Of a DNA stretch of 64,000 nucleotides, positions 46,024 to 56,049 are shown in pieces. Origin of the DNA: Curtobacterium sp. MCSS17_015 (lineage in GTDB: Bacteria > Actinomycetota > Actinomycetes > Actinomycetales > Microbacteriaceae); NCBI RefSeq assembly GCF_003234265.2, contig NZ_CP126256.1, positions 868,001 through 932,000 on the forward strand. Direction: 5' to 3'. Made by a program: the position numbers and the translations under genes. The notes below the pieces were generated by a model. The model saw only the letters and a program-made list of their open reading frames with translations. It made no database searches and was not told the DNA's origin. Each line of letters begins with the position of its first letter. Position 1 is the first letter of the stretch.

Positions 46024-46194
46024 CCGTCACCCGGGGCAGGCAGACGTGACCAGATCGTGACCGGAGGCGCGCTGGCAGGCGATCCGTGCCTCCAAGCCGC
46101 GGCGTCGGGGTCGGTCCGGGCCGGTCTCGGCCCTTCCTGTGGGGCTGCGCAGTCGCGGGGCGCCGCGCAGCAGACCGGACCCAGCACGGCTCCT

Positions 46195-46200
46195 TACCGT
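46195..46200 (+). promoter_or_regulatory. candidate leaderless -10 element (TACCGT)
   Basis: TACCGT is followed by CCTCGAC (7 bases) and ATG at 46208, supporting that start of the penicillin-binding protein. Confidence 0.5.
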
Positions 46201-46207
46201 CCTCGAC

Positions 46208-48499
46208 ATGCGAATCGCGCGCCGGCCGGGGGCCTTCCTGATGTTCGTCGTCATGTCCGTGCTCGCCGGGCTGCTGGTCGCCGTCGCGGTGACGCCGACG
46301 GTGGCGGTGGCGGGCGAGGGGGCCTCGGGGGCCGCGGAGTTCTTCGAGGACCTGCCGAGCTACCTCGACATCCAGACCCCGCAGCAACTCTCGACGGTGT
46401 ACGCGAAGCAGGGCGGCAAGGACGTCCCGATCGCCTCGTTCTACGCGGAGAACCGCACGGACGTGACGTCCTCGCAGATCGCCGACACCCTCAAGCAGGC
46501 CGCGATCGACACCGAGGACCCGCGGTTCCGCGACGAGGGCGGCATCGACGTCGTCGGCACCATCCGAGCCACCATCGCCGACGCCCTGCACGCGGGGGTC
46601 CAGGGCGGGTCGAGCATCACGCAGCAGTACGTGAAGAACGTGCTCGTGCAGCAGTGTGAGCAGCTCACCGGCACGGACCCGGCGTCGACCAAGACGAAGG
46701 TGGACGCCTGCTACGACAAGGTCGCCGGCCAGACCAAGGCCCGGAAGCTCCAGGAGATCCGGTACGCGATCGCGGTGGACGAGAAGTACACGAAGGACCA
46801 GGTCCTGACCGGGTACCTCAACATCGTCGGCCTCGGCGGACGCGTCTACGGGGCGGAAGCCGGAGCGGAGTACTACTTCGGCGTGCACGCGGCGGACCTC
46901 TCCCTCGTGCAGTCCGCGACCCTCGTGGCGATCCTCAACAACCCGTCGTACCTGCGCATCGACGAGCCGGACAGCACGGCGAACGGTGCCGCGAACGGGT
47001 ACCGGCTGACGAAGGTCCGGCGTGACTACGTCCTGCGCCGGATGCACGCCCACGGGACGATCTCGTCGGCGGAGCTGCGCAAGGCCGTGGCGACGCCGAT
47101 CACCCCGCGGATCACCGACACCGCGAACGGGTGCTCGAGCGCCGCGACGGAGTACGACGCGGGGTACTTCTGCGACGCCGTCCGGTCACAGGTGCTCGCG
47201 GACCCCGCGTTCGGCAAGACGGCCTCGGACCGGATCGCGACGCTCGACACGAAGGGGCTGTCGATCCACACCTCGCTCGACCTCGACCTGCAGCACACCG
47301 CGCAGGCAGCGCTGTCGTCGTACGTCCCCACCACCATGGCGGGCGTCGACGCCGGCGGCGCGAACGTCACCGTCGAGCCGGGGACCGGGCGCGTGCTGTC
47401 GATGGTGCAGAACACGGACTACACGCAGTCGGACGCGCCGGCCGCCGGTGCCACGGCGGTCGACTACAACGCCGACCAGGCCGTCGGCAGCTCGGGCGGC
47501 TTCCCGACCGGCTCCACCTACAAGGTCTTCACGCTGGCGGACTGGCTGGCGAACGGACACACGTTGTCCGAGTCGGTGTCGACGACCGAGCACAGGTTCC
47601 CGCAGTCGGAGTTCACGAACTCCTGCAGCCCGCTCGGCGGCGAGCCGTGGCAGGTGGCCAACGCCGAGGTCGTGCCGGCGTCGATGAGCGTGCTCGAGGC
47701 CACCGTGGAGTCGATCAACACCGCGTTCGGTGCGATGGCGAAGCGACTCGACCTGTGCGGCATCCAGAAGACCGCCGAGGCGATGGGCATCCACCAGGCC
47801 GACGGCAGTGCGCCCGACTCGAACCCGGCATCGGTCCTGGGGACGAACCCGCTGTCACCGATCGACCTCGCGGAGGCCTACGCCGGCTTCGCGAACGGCG
47901 GCGTCGTCTGCACGCCGACCACGATCGACTCCGTCACGACCGCCAGCGGCGCCACGATCCGACCGACCCCGTCGACGTGCACGCGCGGCGTCAGCGCCCA
48001 GGTCGCGGGCACCGTCGACTCCGCGCTCCAGGGCGTGCTGGCGGGGAAGGGGACCGCCGCGAGTGCGGACCCCGGCGACGCGGTGCCCAAGTTCGCGAAG
48101 ACGGGCACCACCGACGGCGACGAGCAGAACTGGCTCGTCACCTCGTCGACGAAGTACACGAACGCCACGTGGATCGGCAACGTGCAGGGGCACGTGCGGT
48201 TGGCGGACTGGCCGTTCCTGCAGGGCAGGACCGGGTACAGCGCGAAGTTCGGGGTCGGCAAGCAGATGATGGCCTACCTGGACGGCGTCATCGGCGGGGA
48301 CGCGCTGCCGGCACCGGACCCGGCGATGATCGGCACTCGTGTGGCGGCGGGAGCGGCGCCCGGAGCGAGTGCGCAGCAGGGGACGCAGGTGCCGTCGCCG
48401 CAGTCGCCGGCGCCGACGAGCCCGGAGTCGGCCGGCGGCGCCGGGCAGGCGGCGCTGCCCGGCGTGGGTGACCCGACCCCCGCTCAGCGCTCCCAATAG
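46208..48499 (+). CDS. class A penicillin-binding protein
   Basis: Bifunctional peptidoglycan synthase of 763 residues: an N-terminal anchor (FLMFVVMSVLAGLLVAVAVT), a GT51 glycosyltransferase domain and a transpeptidase domain. The GT51 motifs are TEDPRFRDEGGID with catalytic Glu103 (the usual His two residues before the Gly is Glu) and GGSSITQQYVKN. Transpeptidase motifs are Ser436-x-x-Lys439 in GSTYK, SIN, and Lys631-Thr-Gly in AKTGTTD. The tail is Pro/Ala/Gly-rich without a PASTA domain. The start is ATG at 46208, 7 bases after TACCGT; an in-frame GTG at 46139 would add 23 residues but lacks any signal. Confidence 0.93.
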   Translation: MRIARRPGAFLMFVVMSVLAGLLVAVAVTPTVAVAGEGASGAAEFFEDLPSYLDIQTPQQLSTVYAKQGGKDVPIASFYAENRTDVTSSQIADTLKQAAIDTEDPRFRDEGGIDVVGTIRATIADALHAGVQGGSSITQQYVKNVLVQQCEQLTGTDPASTKTKVDACYDKVAGQTKARKLQEIRYAIAVDEKYTKDQVLTGYLNIVGLGGRVYGAEAGAEYYFGVHAADLSLVQSATLVAILNNPSYLRIDEPDSTANGAANGYRLTKVRRDYVLRRMHAHGTISSAELRKAVATPITPRITDTANGCSSAATEYDAGYFCDAVRSQVLADPAFGKTASDRIATLDTKGLSIHTSLDLDLQHTAQAALSSYVPTTMAGVDAGGANVTVEPGTGRVLSMVQNTDYTQSDAPAAGATAVDYNADQAVGSSGGFPTGSTYKVFTLADWLANGHTLSESVSTTEHRFPQSEFTNSCSPLGGEPWQVANAEVVPASMSVLEATVESINTAFGAMAKRLDLCGIQKTAEAMGIHQADGSAPDSNPASVLGTNPLSPIDLAEAYAGFANGGVVCTPTTIDSVTTASGATIRPTPSTCTRGVSAQVAGTVDSALQGVLAGKGTAASADPGDAVPKFAKTGTTDGDEQNWLVTSSTKYTNATWIGNVQGHVRLADWPFLQGRTGYSAKFGVGKQMMAYLDGVIGGDALPAPDPAMIGTRVAAGAAPGASAQQGTQVPSPQSPAPTSPESAGGAGQAALPGVGDPTPAQRSQ

Positions 48500-48502
48500 A
48501 CT
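48497..48502 (+). promoter_or_regulatory. candidate -10 element (TAGACT) of the gatCAB operon
   Basis: TAGACT straddles the stop codon of the upstream gene and precedes ATG 48537 by 34 bases, leaving a leader that includes CGGAG. Confidence 0.4.
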
Positions 48503-48536
48503 GGGCGGCATTCCACGAACCGATCGACGGAGCACC

Positions 48537-48836
48537 ATGCCTGACATCACGAGCGAGCAGGTCGCCCACCTGGCGAACCTCGCACGTATCGCACTCACGC
48601 CCGACGAGATCGAGAAGATGACCGAGGAGCTGTCACTCATCGTCGACAGCGTCGCGAAGGTCACCGAGGTCGCGACCCCGGACGTCCCCGCGACGAGCCA
48701 CCCGGTCCCGCTCGAGAACGTCTCCCGCCCCGACGTGGTCGGCCAGACGCTGACCCAGGAGCAGGCGCTCTCCGGCGCCCCCGACTCGGACGGCGAGCGC
48801 TTCCGGGTGACCGCGATCCTCGGCGAAGAACAGTAG
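48537..48836 (+). CDS. gatC: Asp-tRNA(Asn)/Glu-tRNA(Gln) amidotransferase subunit C
   Basis: Small 99-residue subunit that stabilises GatA and GatB. Features are [20 protein letters not shown] at the start and [20 protein letters not shown] near the end, the typical belt wrapping GatA. The start is ATG at 48537 with CGGAG upstream. gatC-gatA-gatB is a compact operon (11-base gap, then 1-base overlap). Confidence 0.96.
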   Translation: MPDITSEQVAHLANLARIALTPDEIEKMTEELSLIVDSVAKVTEVATPDVPATSHPVPLENVSRPDVVGQTLTQEQALSGAPDSDGERFRVTAILGEEQ

Positions 48837-48847
48837 GCGGAAGAACA

Positions 48848-50395
48848 GTGACCGACGACATCACCACGCTGAGCGCCGCTGCGCTCGCCGACGCCCTCGT
48901 GGCCCGCGACGTCTCGAGCGTCGAGGCCACCCAGGCGCACCTCGACCGCATCGCCGCCGTCGACGGGGACGTCCACGCGTTCCTGCACGTCAACCAGAAC
49001 GCCCTCGCCGCGGCGAAGTCGATCGACTCGCGCCGTGCCGCCGGGGACGACCTCGGGCCGCTCGCGGGCGTGCCCATCGCCGTGAAGGACGTCCTGTGCA
49101 CGCAGGACATGCCCACCACCTCCGGGTCGAAGATCCTCGAGGGCTGGGTGCCGCCGTACGACGCCACCCCGGTCGCCAAGCTCCGCCGCGCGGGCCTGGT
49201 GCCGCTCGGCAAGACCAACATGGACGAGTTCGCGATGGGCTCGTCGACCGAGTTCTCGGCGTACGGTCCGACCCGCAACCCCTGGGACCTCGACCGGATC
49301 CCCGGCGGGTCCGGCGGTGGTTCGGCCGCCGCGGTCGCCGCGCACGAAGCGCCGATCGCCCTCGGCTCCGACACCGGCGGGTCCATCCGCCAGCCCGGTG
49401 CCGTCACCGGCACGGTGGGCGTCAAGCCGACCTACGGCGGCGTCAGCCGGTACGGCGCGATCGCGCTCGCGTCGAGCCTCGACCAGATCGGCCCGGTGTC
49501 CCGCACCGTCCTCGACGCCGCGCTCCTGCACGACGTCATCGGCGGGCACGACCCGAAGGACTCCACGTCGCTCCGCCAGGAGTGGCCGTCGTTCGCCGCC
49601 GCCGCACGGGAGGGCCTGCAGGCCGACTCGCTCCGGGGCGTCCGCATCGGCGTCGTCAAGGAGCTCGCCGGTGGCGAGGGCTTCCAGGCCGGCGTCACCC
49701 AGCGCTTCCAGGAGACCGTCGCGCTGCTCGAGTCCGCCGGTGCGGTCGTCGTCGAGATCGACGCTCCGTCGTTCGCCTACGCGATCAGCGCGTACTACCT
49801 GATCCTCCCGGCCGAGGCGTCGTCGAACCTCGCCAAGTTCGACTCCGTGCGCTTCGGCCTGCGGGTCACCCCCGAGGGCGGGGCCACGGTGGAGGACGTC
49901 ATGGCCGCCACGCGTGAGGCCGGCTTCGGTCCCGAGGTCAAGCGCCGCATCATCCTCGGCACGTACGCGCTGAGCGCCGGCTACTACGACGCCTACTACG
50001 GCAGCGCGCAGAAGGTCCGCACGCTGGTGCAGCGGGACTTCGCCGCCGCGTTCGACCAGGTCGACCTGCTCATCAGCCCGTCGGCGCCCACCACGGCGTT
50101 CAAGATCGGTGAGCGCATCGACGACCCGCTCGCGATGTACCTCAACGACCTCACCACGATCCCGGCGAACCTGGCCGGCGTGCCCGGCATGAGCATCCCG
50201 AACGGCCTGGCTCCCGAGGACTCCCTGCCGACCGGTGTCCAGCTGATGGCCCCGCAGCGCGAGGACGCCCGGCTCTACCGGGTCGGCGCCGCCCTCGAGC
50301 GCCTGCTCGAACAGCAGTGGGGCGCCCCGCTCATCTCCCGGATCCCGAACCTGGACGCCGCACAGCAGTCCGCCGCAGAGGAAGGTGTCATCTGA
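48848..50395 (+). CDS. gatA: Asp-tRNA(Asn)/Glu-tRNA(Gln) amidotransferase subunit A
   Basis: Glutaminase/amidase subunit that releases ammonia for tRNA-dependent amidation. The 515-residue protein has the amidase signature with Lys80 (AVKDVLCT), Ser155 (GGSGGGSAA) and Ser179 ([11 protein letters not shown]), the complete Ser-cisSer-Lys triad. The start is GTG at 48848 with GGAAGAA 5 bases upstream, 11 bases after the gatC stop. Its stop overlaps gatB by 1 base (TGATG). Confidence 0.96.
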   Translation: MTDDITTLSAAALADALVARDVSSVEATQAHLDRIAAVDGDVHAFLHVNQNALAAAKSIDSRRAAGDDLGPLAGVPIAVKDVLCTQDMPTTSGSKILEGWVPPYDATPVAKLRRAGLVPLGKTNMDEFAMGSSTEFSAYGPTRNPWDLDRIPGGSGGGSAAAVAAHEAPIALGSDTGGSIRQPGAVTGTVGVKPTYGGVSRYGAIALASSLDQIGPVSRTVLDAALLHDVIGGHDPKDSTSLRQEWPSFAAAAREGLQADSLRGVRIGVVKELAGGEGFQAGVTQRFQETVALLESAGAVVVEIDAPSFAYAISAYYLILPAEASSNLAKFDSVRFGLRVTPEGGATVEDVMAATREAGFGPEVKRRIILGTYALSAGYYDAYYGSAQKVRTLVQRDFAAAFDQVDLLISPSAPTTAFKIGERIDDPLAMYLNDLTTIPANLAGVPGMSIPNGLAPEDSLPTGVQLMAPQREDARLYRVGAALERLLEQQWGAPLISRIPNLDAAQQSAAEEGVI

Positions 50396-51897
50396 TGGCC
50401 AAGGACGCACTCATGGACTTCGACGAGGCGATCGAGCGGTTCGAACCGGTCCTCGGCTTCGAGGTGCACGTCGAACTCGCGACGGCGACCAAGATGTTCT
50501 CGGACGCGCCGAACTTCTTCGGCGGCGAACCGAACACGAACGTGACCCCGGTCGACCTCGGGCTGCCCGGGTCACTGCCGGTCGTCAACGAGCAGGCCGT
50601 GCGCTACTCGATCCAGCTCGGGCTCGCGCTCGGCTGCTCGATCGCCGAGAGCTCGCGGTTCGCGCGGAAGAACTACTTCTACCCGGACAACCCGAAGAAC
50701 TACCAGATCTCGCAGTACGACGAGCCCATCGCGTTCGAGGGCGAGGTCGAGGTCGAACTCGCCGACGGCACGATCTTCCAGGTGCCGATCGAGCGCGCCC
50801 ACATGGAGGAGGACGCGGGCAAGTTGACGCACGTCGGCGGTGCCACCGGTCGCATCCAGGGCGCCGAGTACTCCCTGGTCGACTACAACCGTGCCGGCGT
50901 CCCGCTCGTCGAGATCGTCACGAAGCCGATCATCGGCGCGAAGGAGCGCGCGCCCGAGCTCGGTGCCGCGTACGTGCAGGTCATCCGTGACCTCGTGCGT
51001 GCGCTCGGCGTCTCCGAGGCCCGGATGGAGCGCGGGAACCTGCGCTGCGACGCGAACATCTCGCTGCGCCCCTGGGGCCAGGAGAAGCTCGGCACCCGCA
51101 CCGAGACGAAGAACGTCAACTCGTTCCGGGCGGTCGAACGTGCCATCCGCTACGAGATCCAGCGCCAGGCTGCGATCCTCGCCGCCGGGGGGACGATCAC
51201 GCAGGAGACCCGGCACTGGCACGAGGACACCGGGCGCACGTCGGCGGGACGACCGAAGTCGGACGCGGACGACTACCGGTACTTCCCGGAGCCGGACCTG
51301 CTGCCCGTGGTGCCCGACCCCGCCCTGATCGAGGAACTGCGCGCCGCGCTGCCCGAGGCTCCGGTCGCACGTCGTCGTCGTCTCAAGGGCGAGTGGGGCT
51401 TCGCCGACCTCGAGTTCCAGGACGTCGTCAACGGCGGGCTCCTCGACGAGGTCCAGGCCACCCTCGCCGCCGGTGCCGCTCCGCAGGCCGCCCGCAAGTG
51501 GTGGACCGGCGAGATCAGCCGCGTCGCCAACGCCCAGGACGCCGCTCCCGGTGACCTCGTGTCCCCGGAGCACGTCGCCGAGGTCATCGCGCTCGTCGAG
51601 TCCGGCGACCTCACCGACCGGCTCGCGCGTCAGGTCCTCGAGGGCGTCATCGCCGGCGAGGGCTCGCCGGCCCAGGTCGTCGAGGCACGTGGGCTGAAGG
51701 TCGTCTCGGACGACTCGGCGTTGACCGCCGCGGTCGACGAGGCCCTGGCCGGACAGCCCGACGTGCTGCAGAAGATCCGTGACGGCAAGGTGCAGGCCGC
51801 CGGCGCGATCATCGGCTCCGTGATGAAGGCCATGAAGGGCCAGGCGGACGCGGCGCGTGTCCGTGAGCTGGTCCTGGAGCGCGCACAGCAGCAGTAG
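50395..51897 (+). CDS. gatB: Asp-tRNA(Asn)/Glu-tRNA(Gln) amidotransferase subunit B
   Basis: Kinase/transamidation subunit of 500 residues. Markers are [76 protein letters not shown] and a C-terminal YqeY-like tail domain (about 355-500). The start is ATG at 50395 coupled to the gatA stop. A 38-base perfect palindrome 14 bases after the stop ends the operon. Confidence 0.96.
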   Translation: MAKDALMDFDEAIERFEPVLGFEVHVELATATKMFSDAPNFFGGEPNTNVTPVDLGLPGSLPVVNEQAVRYSIQLGLALGCSIAESSRFARKNYFYPDNPKNYQISQYDEPIAFEGEVEVELADGTIFQVPIERAHMEEDAGKLTHVGGATGRIQGAEYSLVDYNRAGVPLVEIVTKPIIGAKERAPELGAAYVQVIRDLVRALGVSEARMERGNLRCDANISLRPWGQEKLGTRTETKNVNSFRAVERAIRYEIQRQAAILAAGGTITQETRHWHEDTGRTSAGRPKSDADDYRYFPEPDLLPVVPDPALIEELRAALPEAPVARRRRLKGEWGFADLEFQDVVNGGLLDEVQATLAAGAAPQAARKWWTGEISRVANAQDAAPGDLVSPEHVAEVIALVESGDLTDRLARQVLEGVIAGEGSPAQVVEARGLKVVSDDSALTAAVDEALAGQPDVLQKIRDGKVQAAGAIIGSVMKAMKGQADAARVRELVLERAQQQ

Positions 51898-51910
51898 GCA
51901 CGTCCCCCTG

Positions 51911-51948
51911 ACCGGAGGCCCGTGGCGGATCCGCCACGGGCCTCCGGT
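51911..51948 (+). terminator. 38-base perfect palindrome ending the gatCAB operon
   Basis: Each arm is 19 bases (ACCGGAGGCCCGTGGCGGA and its complement). It shares the GGAGGCCCG core with other gene-end hairpins in the window. Confidence 0.8.
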
Positions 51949-52044
51949 CCGTCCGGCGACAGCTGCGCGACCGGTCCGCGTCCGCGTTCCATGGCCTCCG
52001 GCTCATCCTGGGGACACGTCAGCGATCCGGTGACAGGATGGAGC

Positions 52045-53133
52045 GTGTCAGCAACGATCCGAGCCATCGGTACCGCCGTCCCGCGGACCACCCTCGGGCA
52101 GGCCGAGGTCCGTGACCTCTTCGCCGCCCAGCCTGGTCTGGGGCGGCTGGCGTCGCGGCTCGTCCCGGCGGCGTTCGGCGCGTCCGAGGTGGAGCACCGG
52201 CACAGCGTCCTGCCGGAGCTCGATGCCGCCGCGGCGCCCGGCCCCTTCCGTGATGTGGACGGCGTCCTCACCTCGCCGAGCACCGGGATGCGCAACGACC
52301 GGTTCCGCGAGCTCGCGCCACCGCTCTTCGTCGGCGCCGCCCGTGACGCCCTCGACCGCGCCGCCGTCGACCCGGGGACGGTCACCCACGTCGTGACGGT
52401 GTCCTGTACCGGGTTCACGCAGCCAGGGCCGGACCTGGCGATCGTGGAGGAACTCGGGTTGCCGCGGAACGTCTTCCGTCAGCACATCGGCTTCATGGGC
52501 TGCTTCGCGGCGTTCCCCGCGCTCCGGATCGCCGACGCGTTCGTCGGCGCCGACCCGTCAGCGGTCGTGCTCGTCGTCTGCGCCGAGCTCTGCACGCTGC
52601 ACGTGCGGAACTCCGAGGACCCGGACCAGATCGTCGCGAACAGCATCTTCGGGGACGGCGCGGCCGCCGCGGTCGTCACCGCCGACGGCCCGGGCCTGCG
52701 GCTCGACGCGTTCACGACCATGGTGCTGCCCGAAGGGGCGAGCGAGATGGCGTGGAACATCGGCGACGAGGGCTTCGAGATGGTCCTCAGCACCGCGGTG
52801 CCGAAGCTCATCGGTGTGCACGCCGAGGCGGCGGTCGCGCCGCTGCTCGACCCGCGCGGCTGGACGCCGGACGACGTGCCGGTGTGGGCCGTGCACCCGG
52901 GCGGCCGGGCCATCCTCGACCGCACGCAGGACGCCCTCCACCTGCCCGACAGTGCGTTGACGGCCAGCCGCACGGTGCTGCGGGAGCACGGCAACATGTC
53001 GAGCGCGACGGTCCTGTTCGTCCTCCGGGAGGCGCTGGCGGCGGACCCCGCCGACGGCACCCCCGTCGTCGCGCTGGCCTTCGGGCCGGGGCTGACGGTG
53101 GAGGCCGCGGCCCTCACGGTGGTGGAGGCGTGA
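52045..53133 (+). CDS. type III polyketide synthase
   Basis: A chalcone-synthase-like homodimeric condensing enzyme of 362 residues. The Cys-His-Asn triad is complete: Cys153 (GFMGCFAAFPALR), His284 (WAVHPGGRAIL) and Asn317 (HGNMSSATVLF). Closest in pattern to actinobacterial enzymes making alkylresorcinols, pyrones or naphthols; starter and product cannot be read from sequence. The start is GTG at 52045, close behind GGATGGAG; an in-frame ATG lies far upstream without a signal. The stop overlaps the methyltransferase start by 4 bases (GTGA). The FAD oxidoreductase and prenyltransferase often found with such genes are absent. Confidence 0.92.
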   Translation: MSATIRAIGTAVPRTTLGQAEVRDLFAAQPGLGRLASRLVPAAFGASEVEHRHSVLPELDAAAAPGPFRDVDGVLTSPSTGMRNDRFRELAPPLFVGAARDALDRAAVDPGTVTHVVTVSCTGFTQPGPDLAIVEELGLPRNVFRQHIGFMGCFAAFPALRIADAFVGADPSAVVLVVCAELCTLHVRNSEDPDQIVANSIFGDGAAAAVVTADGPGLRLDAFTTMVLPEGASEMAWNIGDEGFEMVLSTAVPKLIGVHAEAAVAPLLDPRGWTPDDVPVWAVHPGGRAILDRTQDALHLPDSALTASRTVLREHGNMSSATVLFVLREALAADPADGTPVVALAFGPGLTVEAAALTVVEA

Positions 53134-53822
53134 CGGACCGGATCGACCTGTCCACCCGTGCCGTCGACCTGCGGGAACTCATGGACGATCCGGACTGTGA
53201 CGCCGCGACCCTCGACCGCACCTTCCGACGGTTCGCGGTCGTCAACGCCGCCGTGAGCGGCTGGCGATCCGTGTGGCAGACGCACGTGGTGCCGGCGCTG
53301 CCGGCGACCGGCCGGGCACGCGTGCTCGACCTCGGCTGCGGGGGCGGAGACCTCGCCCGGTCGCTGACCCGGTGGGCTCGGGGTGACGGCTTCGACCTCG
53401 AGGTCGTCGGTGTCGACCCGGACCCGCGGGCGATCCGGGCGGCCGAGCGGCGGTCCGCGCCCGGGGTCACCTTCCGGCAGCAGTCGAGCGCCGAGCTCGT
53501 GGCCGCCGGGGAGCGGTTCGACGTGGTCGTCTCGAACCACGTGCTGCACCACCTCGGCGACACCGAGCGCGACGCGTTCCTGCGCGACTCCGCGGCGCTC
53601 GCCGTGTCACGGAGCGTGCACTCCGACATCCGGCGGTCCGCAGCCGCCTACCGGCTGTACGCGGTCGGGTCGGTGCTCGTCACCGCGGGGACGTTCATCC
53701 GTGAGGACGGGCTGCGCTCCATCCGACGGAGCTTCACGGTGCCGGAGCTCGCCGCCGCCCTGCCACCCGGGTGGCGCGCCGAGCCGGCGTCCCCGCACCG
53801 GGTCCTCGCGGTCAGCGACTGA
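53130..53822 (+). CDS. class I SAM-dependent methyltransferase
   Basis: A 230-residue methyltransferase with the SAM-binding motif VLDLGCGGGDLARSL, acidic motif II (VVGVDPDPRAIRAA) and FDVVVSNHVLHHL. It is translationally coupled to the type III polyketide synthase, so it probably methylates that enzyme's product; this is inference. The start is GTG at 53130 within the overlap. It ends close to the convergent alcohol dehydrogenase gene. Confidence 0.88.
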   Translation: MTDRIDLSTRAVDLRELMDDPDCDAATLDRTFRRFAVVNAAVSGWRSVWQTHVVPALPATGRARVLDLGCGGGDLARSLTRWARGDGFDLEVVGVDPDPRAIRAAERRSAPGVTFRQQSSAELVAAGERFDVVVSNHVLHHLGDTERDAFLRDSAALAVSRSVHSDIRRSAAAYRLYAVGSVLVTAGTFIREDGLRSIRRSFTVPELAAALPPGWRAEPASPHRVLAVSD

Positions 53823-53851
53823 CCCCCCCCGCTGTGGCGAGACAGGGACCC

Positions 53852-54904
53852 CTACGGCCGCAGCAGCACCTTGATCGCCCGGCGCTCGTCCATCGCGGCG
53901 TACGCCTCGGCGGCGTCGTCGAGCGGGAGCTCGAGGTCGAACACGCGGCCCGGGTCGATCGTGCGCGCGAGCACGTCGGGGAGCAGCTCCTCGATGTAGG
54001 CGCGGGCCGGGGCCATCCCACCGCCGACCGTGATGTTCCGGGCGAACAAGAACGGCATCGGCAGTTCCGGGTCACCCGCGGGCACGCCGACGTAGCCGAC
54101 GTTGCCGCCCGGACGGACGACCCGCAGTGCCTGGTCCATGCTCTCCGCCGTGCCGACGGCCTCGAGCGCGCAGTCGGCCAGGTCGCCGCCGAGCAGGTCG
54201 CGCACCGCCTGGACGCCATCGTCGCCGCGGGCCTCGACGATGTCGGTCGCCCCGAACTCGCGTGCGAGGGCCTGCCGGTCGGCGTGCCGGCTCATGGCGA
54301 TGATCCGCTCCGCGCCGAGTCGCGCCGCGGCCAGCACACCCGACAGGCCGACCGCGCCGTCACCGACCACGACGACGGTCTTGCCGGGGCCGACCTCGGC
54401 GGAGACCGCCGCGTGGTGTCCGGTCGAGAAGACGTCCGACAGCGTCAGCAGGGACGGCACGAGGTCGTCGTCCACGGGGCCCGGCACGACGACCAGGGTG
54501 GCCGCGGCATCCGGCACGCGGACGTACTCGGCCTGCGCGCCGCCGAGCGGGTGGCCGTACGCGTCCGGCGTCACGCCGAAGGTGGAGCGGTGGTCACAGC
54601 CGCTCGTCATGCCGTGCGCGCAGGCCTGGCAGGTCCCGTCGTTCGTGGTGAACGGCGCGATGACGAAGTCCCCGACGTGCAGGTCGGTCACCTCGTCGCC
54701 GACCTGGTCGACGACGCCGACGAACTCGTGGCCGATCGCGCGCGGCTCCGCGGTGTCGCGGACGCCCCGGTACGGCCAGAGGTCGGAGCCGCACACGCAG
54801 GCGGCGGTGATGCGGACGACGGCGTCGGTCGGCTCGATGATCGTCGGGGCGTCACGCTCCTCGACGCGGATGTCGCGAGGGGCGTGGATGACTGTTGCGC
54901 GCAC
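53852..54904 (-). CDS. zinc-dependent alcohol dehydrogenase family protein
   Basis: A 350-residue medium-chain dehydrogenase. The catalytic zinc ligands are in CVCGSDLWPYRG and GHEFVG, and the coenzyme-binding Rossmann motif is VVVVGDGAVGLSGVLAA. The structural-zinc lobe keeps three cysteines (CQACAHGMTSGC) where four are usual. Substrate unknown. The start is GTG at 54904. It converges on the methyltransferase and is divergent from the DUF3097 gene. Confidence 0.9.
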   Translation of the reverse strand: MRATVIHAPRDIRVEERDAPTIIEPTDAVVRITAACVCGSDLWPYRGVRDTAEPRAIGHEFVGVVDQVGDEVTDLHVGDFVIAPFTTNDGTCQACAHGMTSGCDHRSTFGVTPDAYGHPLGGAQAEYVRVPDAAATLVVVPGPVDDDLVPSLLTLSDVFSTGHHAAVSAEVGPGKTVVVVGDGAVGLSGVLAAARLGAERIIAMSRHADRQALAREFGATDIVEARGDDGVQAVRDLLGGDLADCALEAVGTAESMDQALRVVRPGGNVGYVGVPAGDPELPMPFLFARNITVGGGMAPARAYIEELLPDVLARTIDPGRVFDLELPLDDAAEAYAAMDERRAIKVLLRP

Positions 54905-54971
54905 GGGGAGTGCCTTCCGTCGTGATGGTGGGGGACCGGCCGGTCGACGTCGTCCGGCCGCCCGTCGACAG

Positions 54972-54977
54972 TACGCT
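54972..54977 (+). promoter_or_regulatory. candidate leaderless -10 element (TACGCT)
   Basis: TACGCT is followed by CGTGCGG (7 bases) and GTG at 54985, defining the DUF3097 start. Confidence 0.5.
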
Positions 54978-54984
54978 CGTGCGG

Positions 54985-55914
54985 GTGGACGAGGACCGGT
55001 ACGGCAGTGACGTGCTCTCGGGCGACTGGCGCTCGCGCGGCGTGCGGAAGGTGCGGCAGGTGCCGCTCGAACGGGACATGGTGCTCGAGGACCCCTCCTC
55101 CGGGTGGGCCGGCGCCGTGGTCGGGCTCGAGGCGGGCACCGTGTCGCTCGAGGACTGGAAGGGCCGCACCCGCGCCTTCCCCTTCACCGGGCAGTTCCTG
55201 CTCGAGGGCGAACTCGTCACGCTGACCCGCCCGCAGGCACCCGTCGGCCGCTCCGCCGCCGCGGCGCCGCCGGCCAGGACGAGCGGGCCTGCCGGGAGGC
55301 CCGACCCGGCCCCGGCGGTCCGGCGTGCGCCCGAGGGTGGTCGCCTCCGCACCGCGTCCGGGTCGTTCGCGGTCGAGCAGCAGCGCGCCCGCGTGGCCCT
55401 GCCGAGCCGGATCATGGTGGAGGGCAAGCACGACGCCGAACTCGTCGAGAAGGTGTGGGGCGCGGACCTCCGGGTCGAGGGCGTCGTGGTCGAGGAGCTC
55501 TCCGGCGTCGACAACCTCGCCGACGTCCTCGACGACTTCCGGCCGACCCGGGAGCGCCGGGTCGGCGTGCTCGTGGACCACCTGGTGCCGGGCTCGAAGG
55601 AGTCCCGGTTCGCGGACGCCGTGATGCGCGGGAAGTGGGGCGCACACGTGCTCGTCGTCGGGCACCCGTTCGTGGACGTCTGGCAGTCGGTGAAGCCCGC
55701 GCGGGTCGGACTGCGCGAGTGGCCGACGATCCCGCGGTCGATCGAGTGGAAAGCCGGCATCTGCCAGGCGCTCGGGTGGCCGCACGCGGAGCAGGCCGAC
55801 ATCGCCCGGGCGTGGCAGCGGATCCTCGGACAGGTGCGGACCTTCGCCGACCTCGAGCCGCAGCTGCTCGGCCGGGTCGAGGAGTTGATCGACTTCGTGA
55901 CCGAAGCAGCCTGA
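54985..55914 (+). CDS. DUF3097 family protein
   Basis: A 309-residue actinobacterial protein beginning VDEDRYGSDVLSGDWRSRGV, the usual DUF3097 N-terminus. The C-terminal half (about 135-300) contains IMVEGKHDAELVEKVWGADL, RRVGVLVDHLVPGSKE and HVLVVGHPFVDVWQSVKP. The VEGKHDAE and LVDH pattern resembles a Toprim-like fold. Function is unknown. In-frame starts upstream (54895, 54925) would overlap the divergent dehydrogenase gene or its promoter; GTG 54985 is preferred because TACGCT ends 7 bases before it. Confidence 0.87.
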   Translation: MDEDRYGSDVLSGDWRSRGVRKVRQVPLERDMVLEDPSSGWAGAVVGLEAGTVSLEDWKGRTRAFPFTGQFLLEGELVTLTRPQAPVGRSAAAAPPARTSGPAGRPDPAPAVRRAPEGGRLRTASGSFAVEQQRARVALPSRIMVEGKHDAELVEKVWGADLRVEGVVVEELSGVDNLADVLDDFRPTRERRVGVLVDHLVPGSKESRFADAVMRGKWGAHVLVVGHPFVDVWQSVKPARVGLREWPTIPRSIEWKAGICQALGWPHAEQADIARAWQRILGQVRTFADLEPQLLGRVEELIDFVTEAA

Positions 55915-56037
55915 TCCGCTGCCTGCCGGCGGCGCCCCGCGCCTCCCGGCCGAGACGCCGTCGCCGGACCGGCGCGCTCCGACCGACGAGTTCCGTCGTC
56001 CGCCCCGAGCCTCGGCGCAGATCCCGGGCGCGCCGCT

Positions 56038-56043
56038 TACGCT
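56038..56043 (+). promoter_or_regulatory. candidate leaderless -10 element (TACGCT)
   Basis: TACGCT is followed by GACGGG (6 bases) and ATG at 56050. Confidence 0.5.
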
Positions 56044-56049
56044 GACGGG

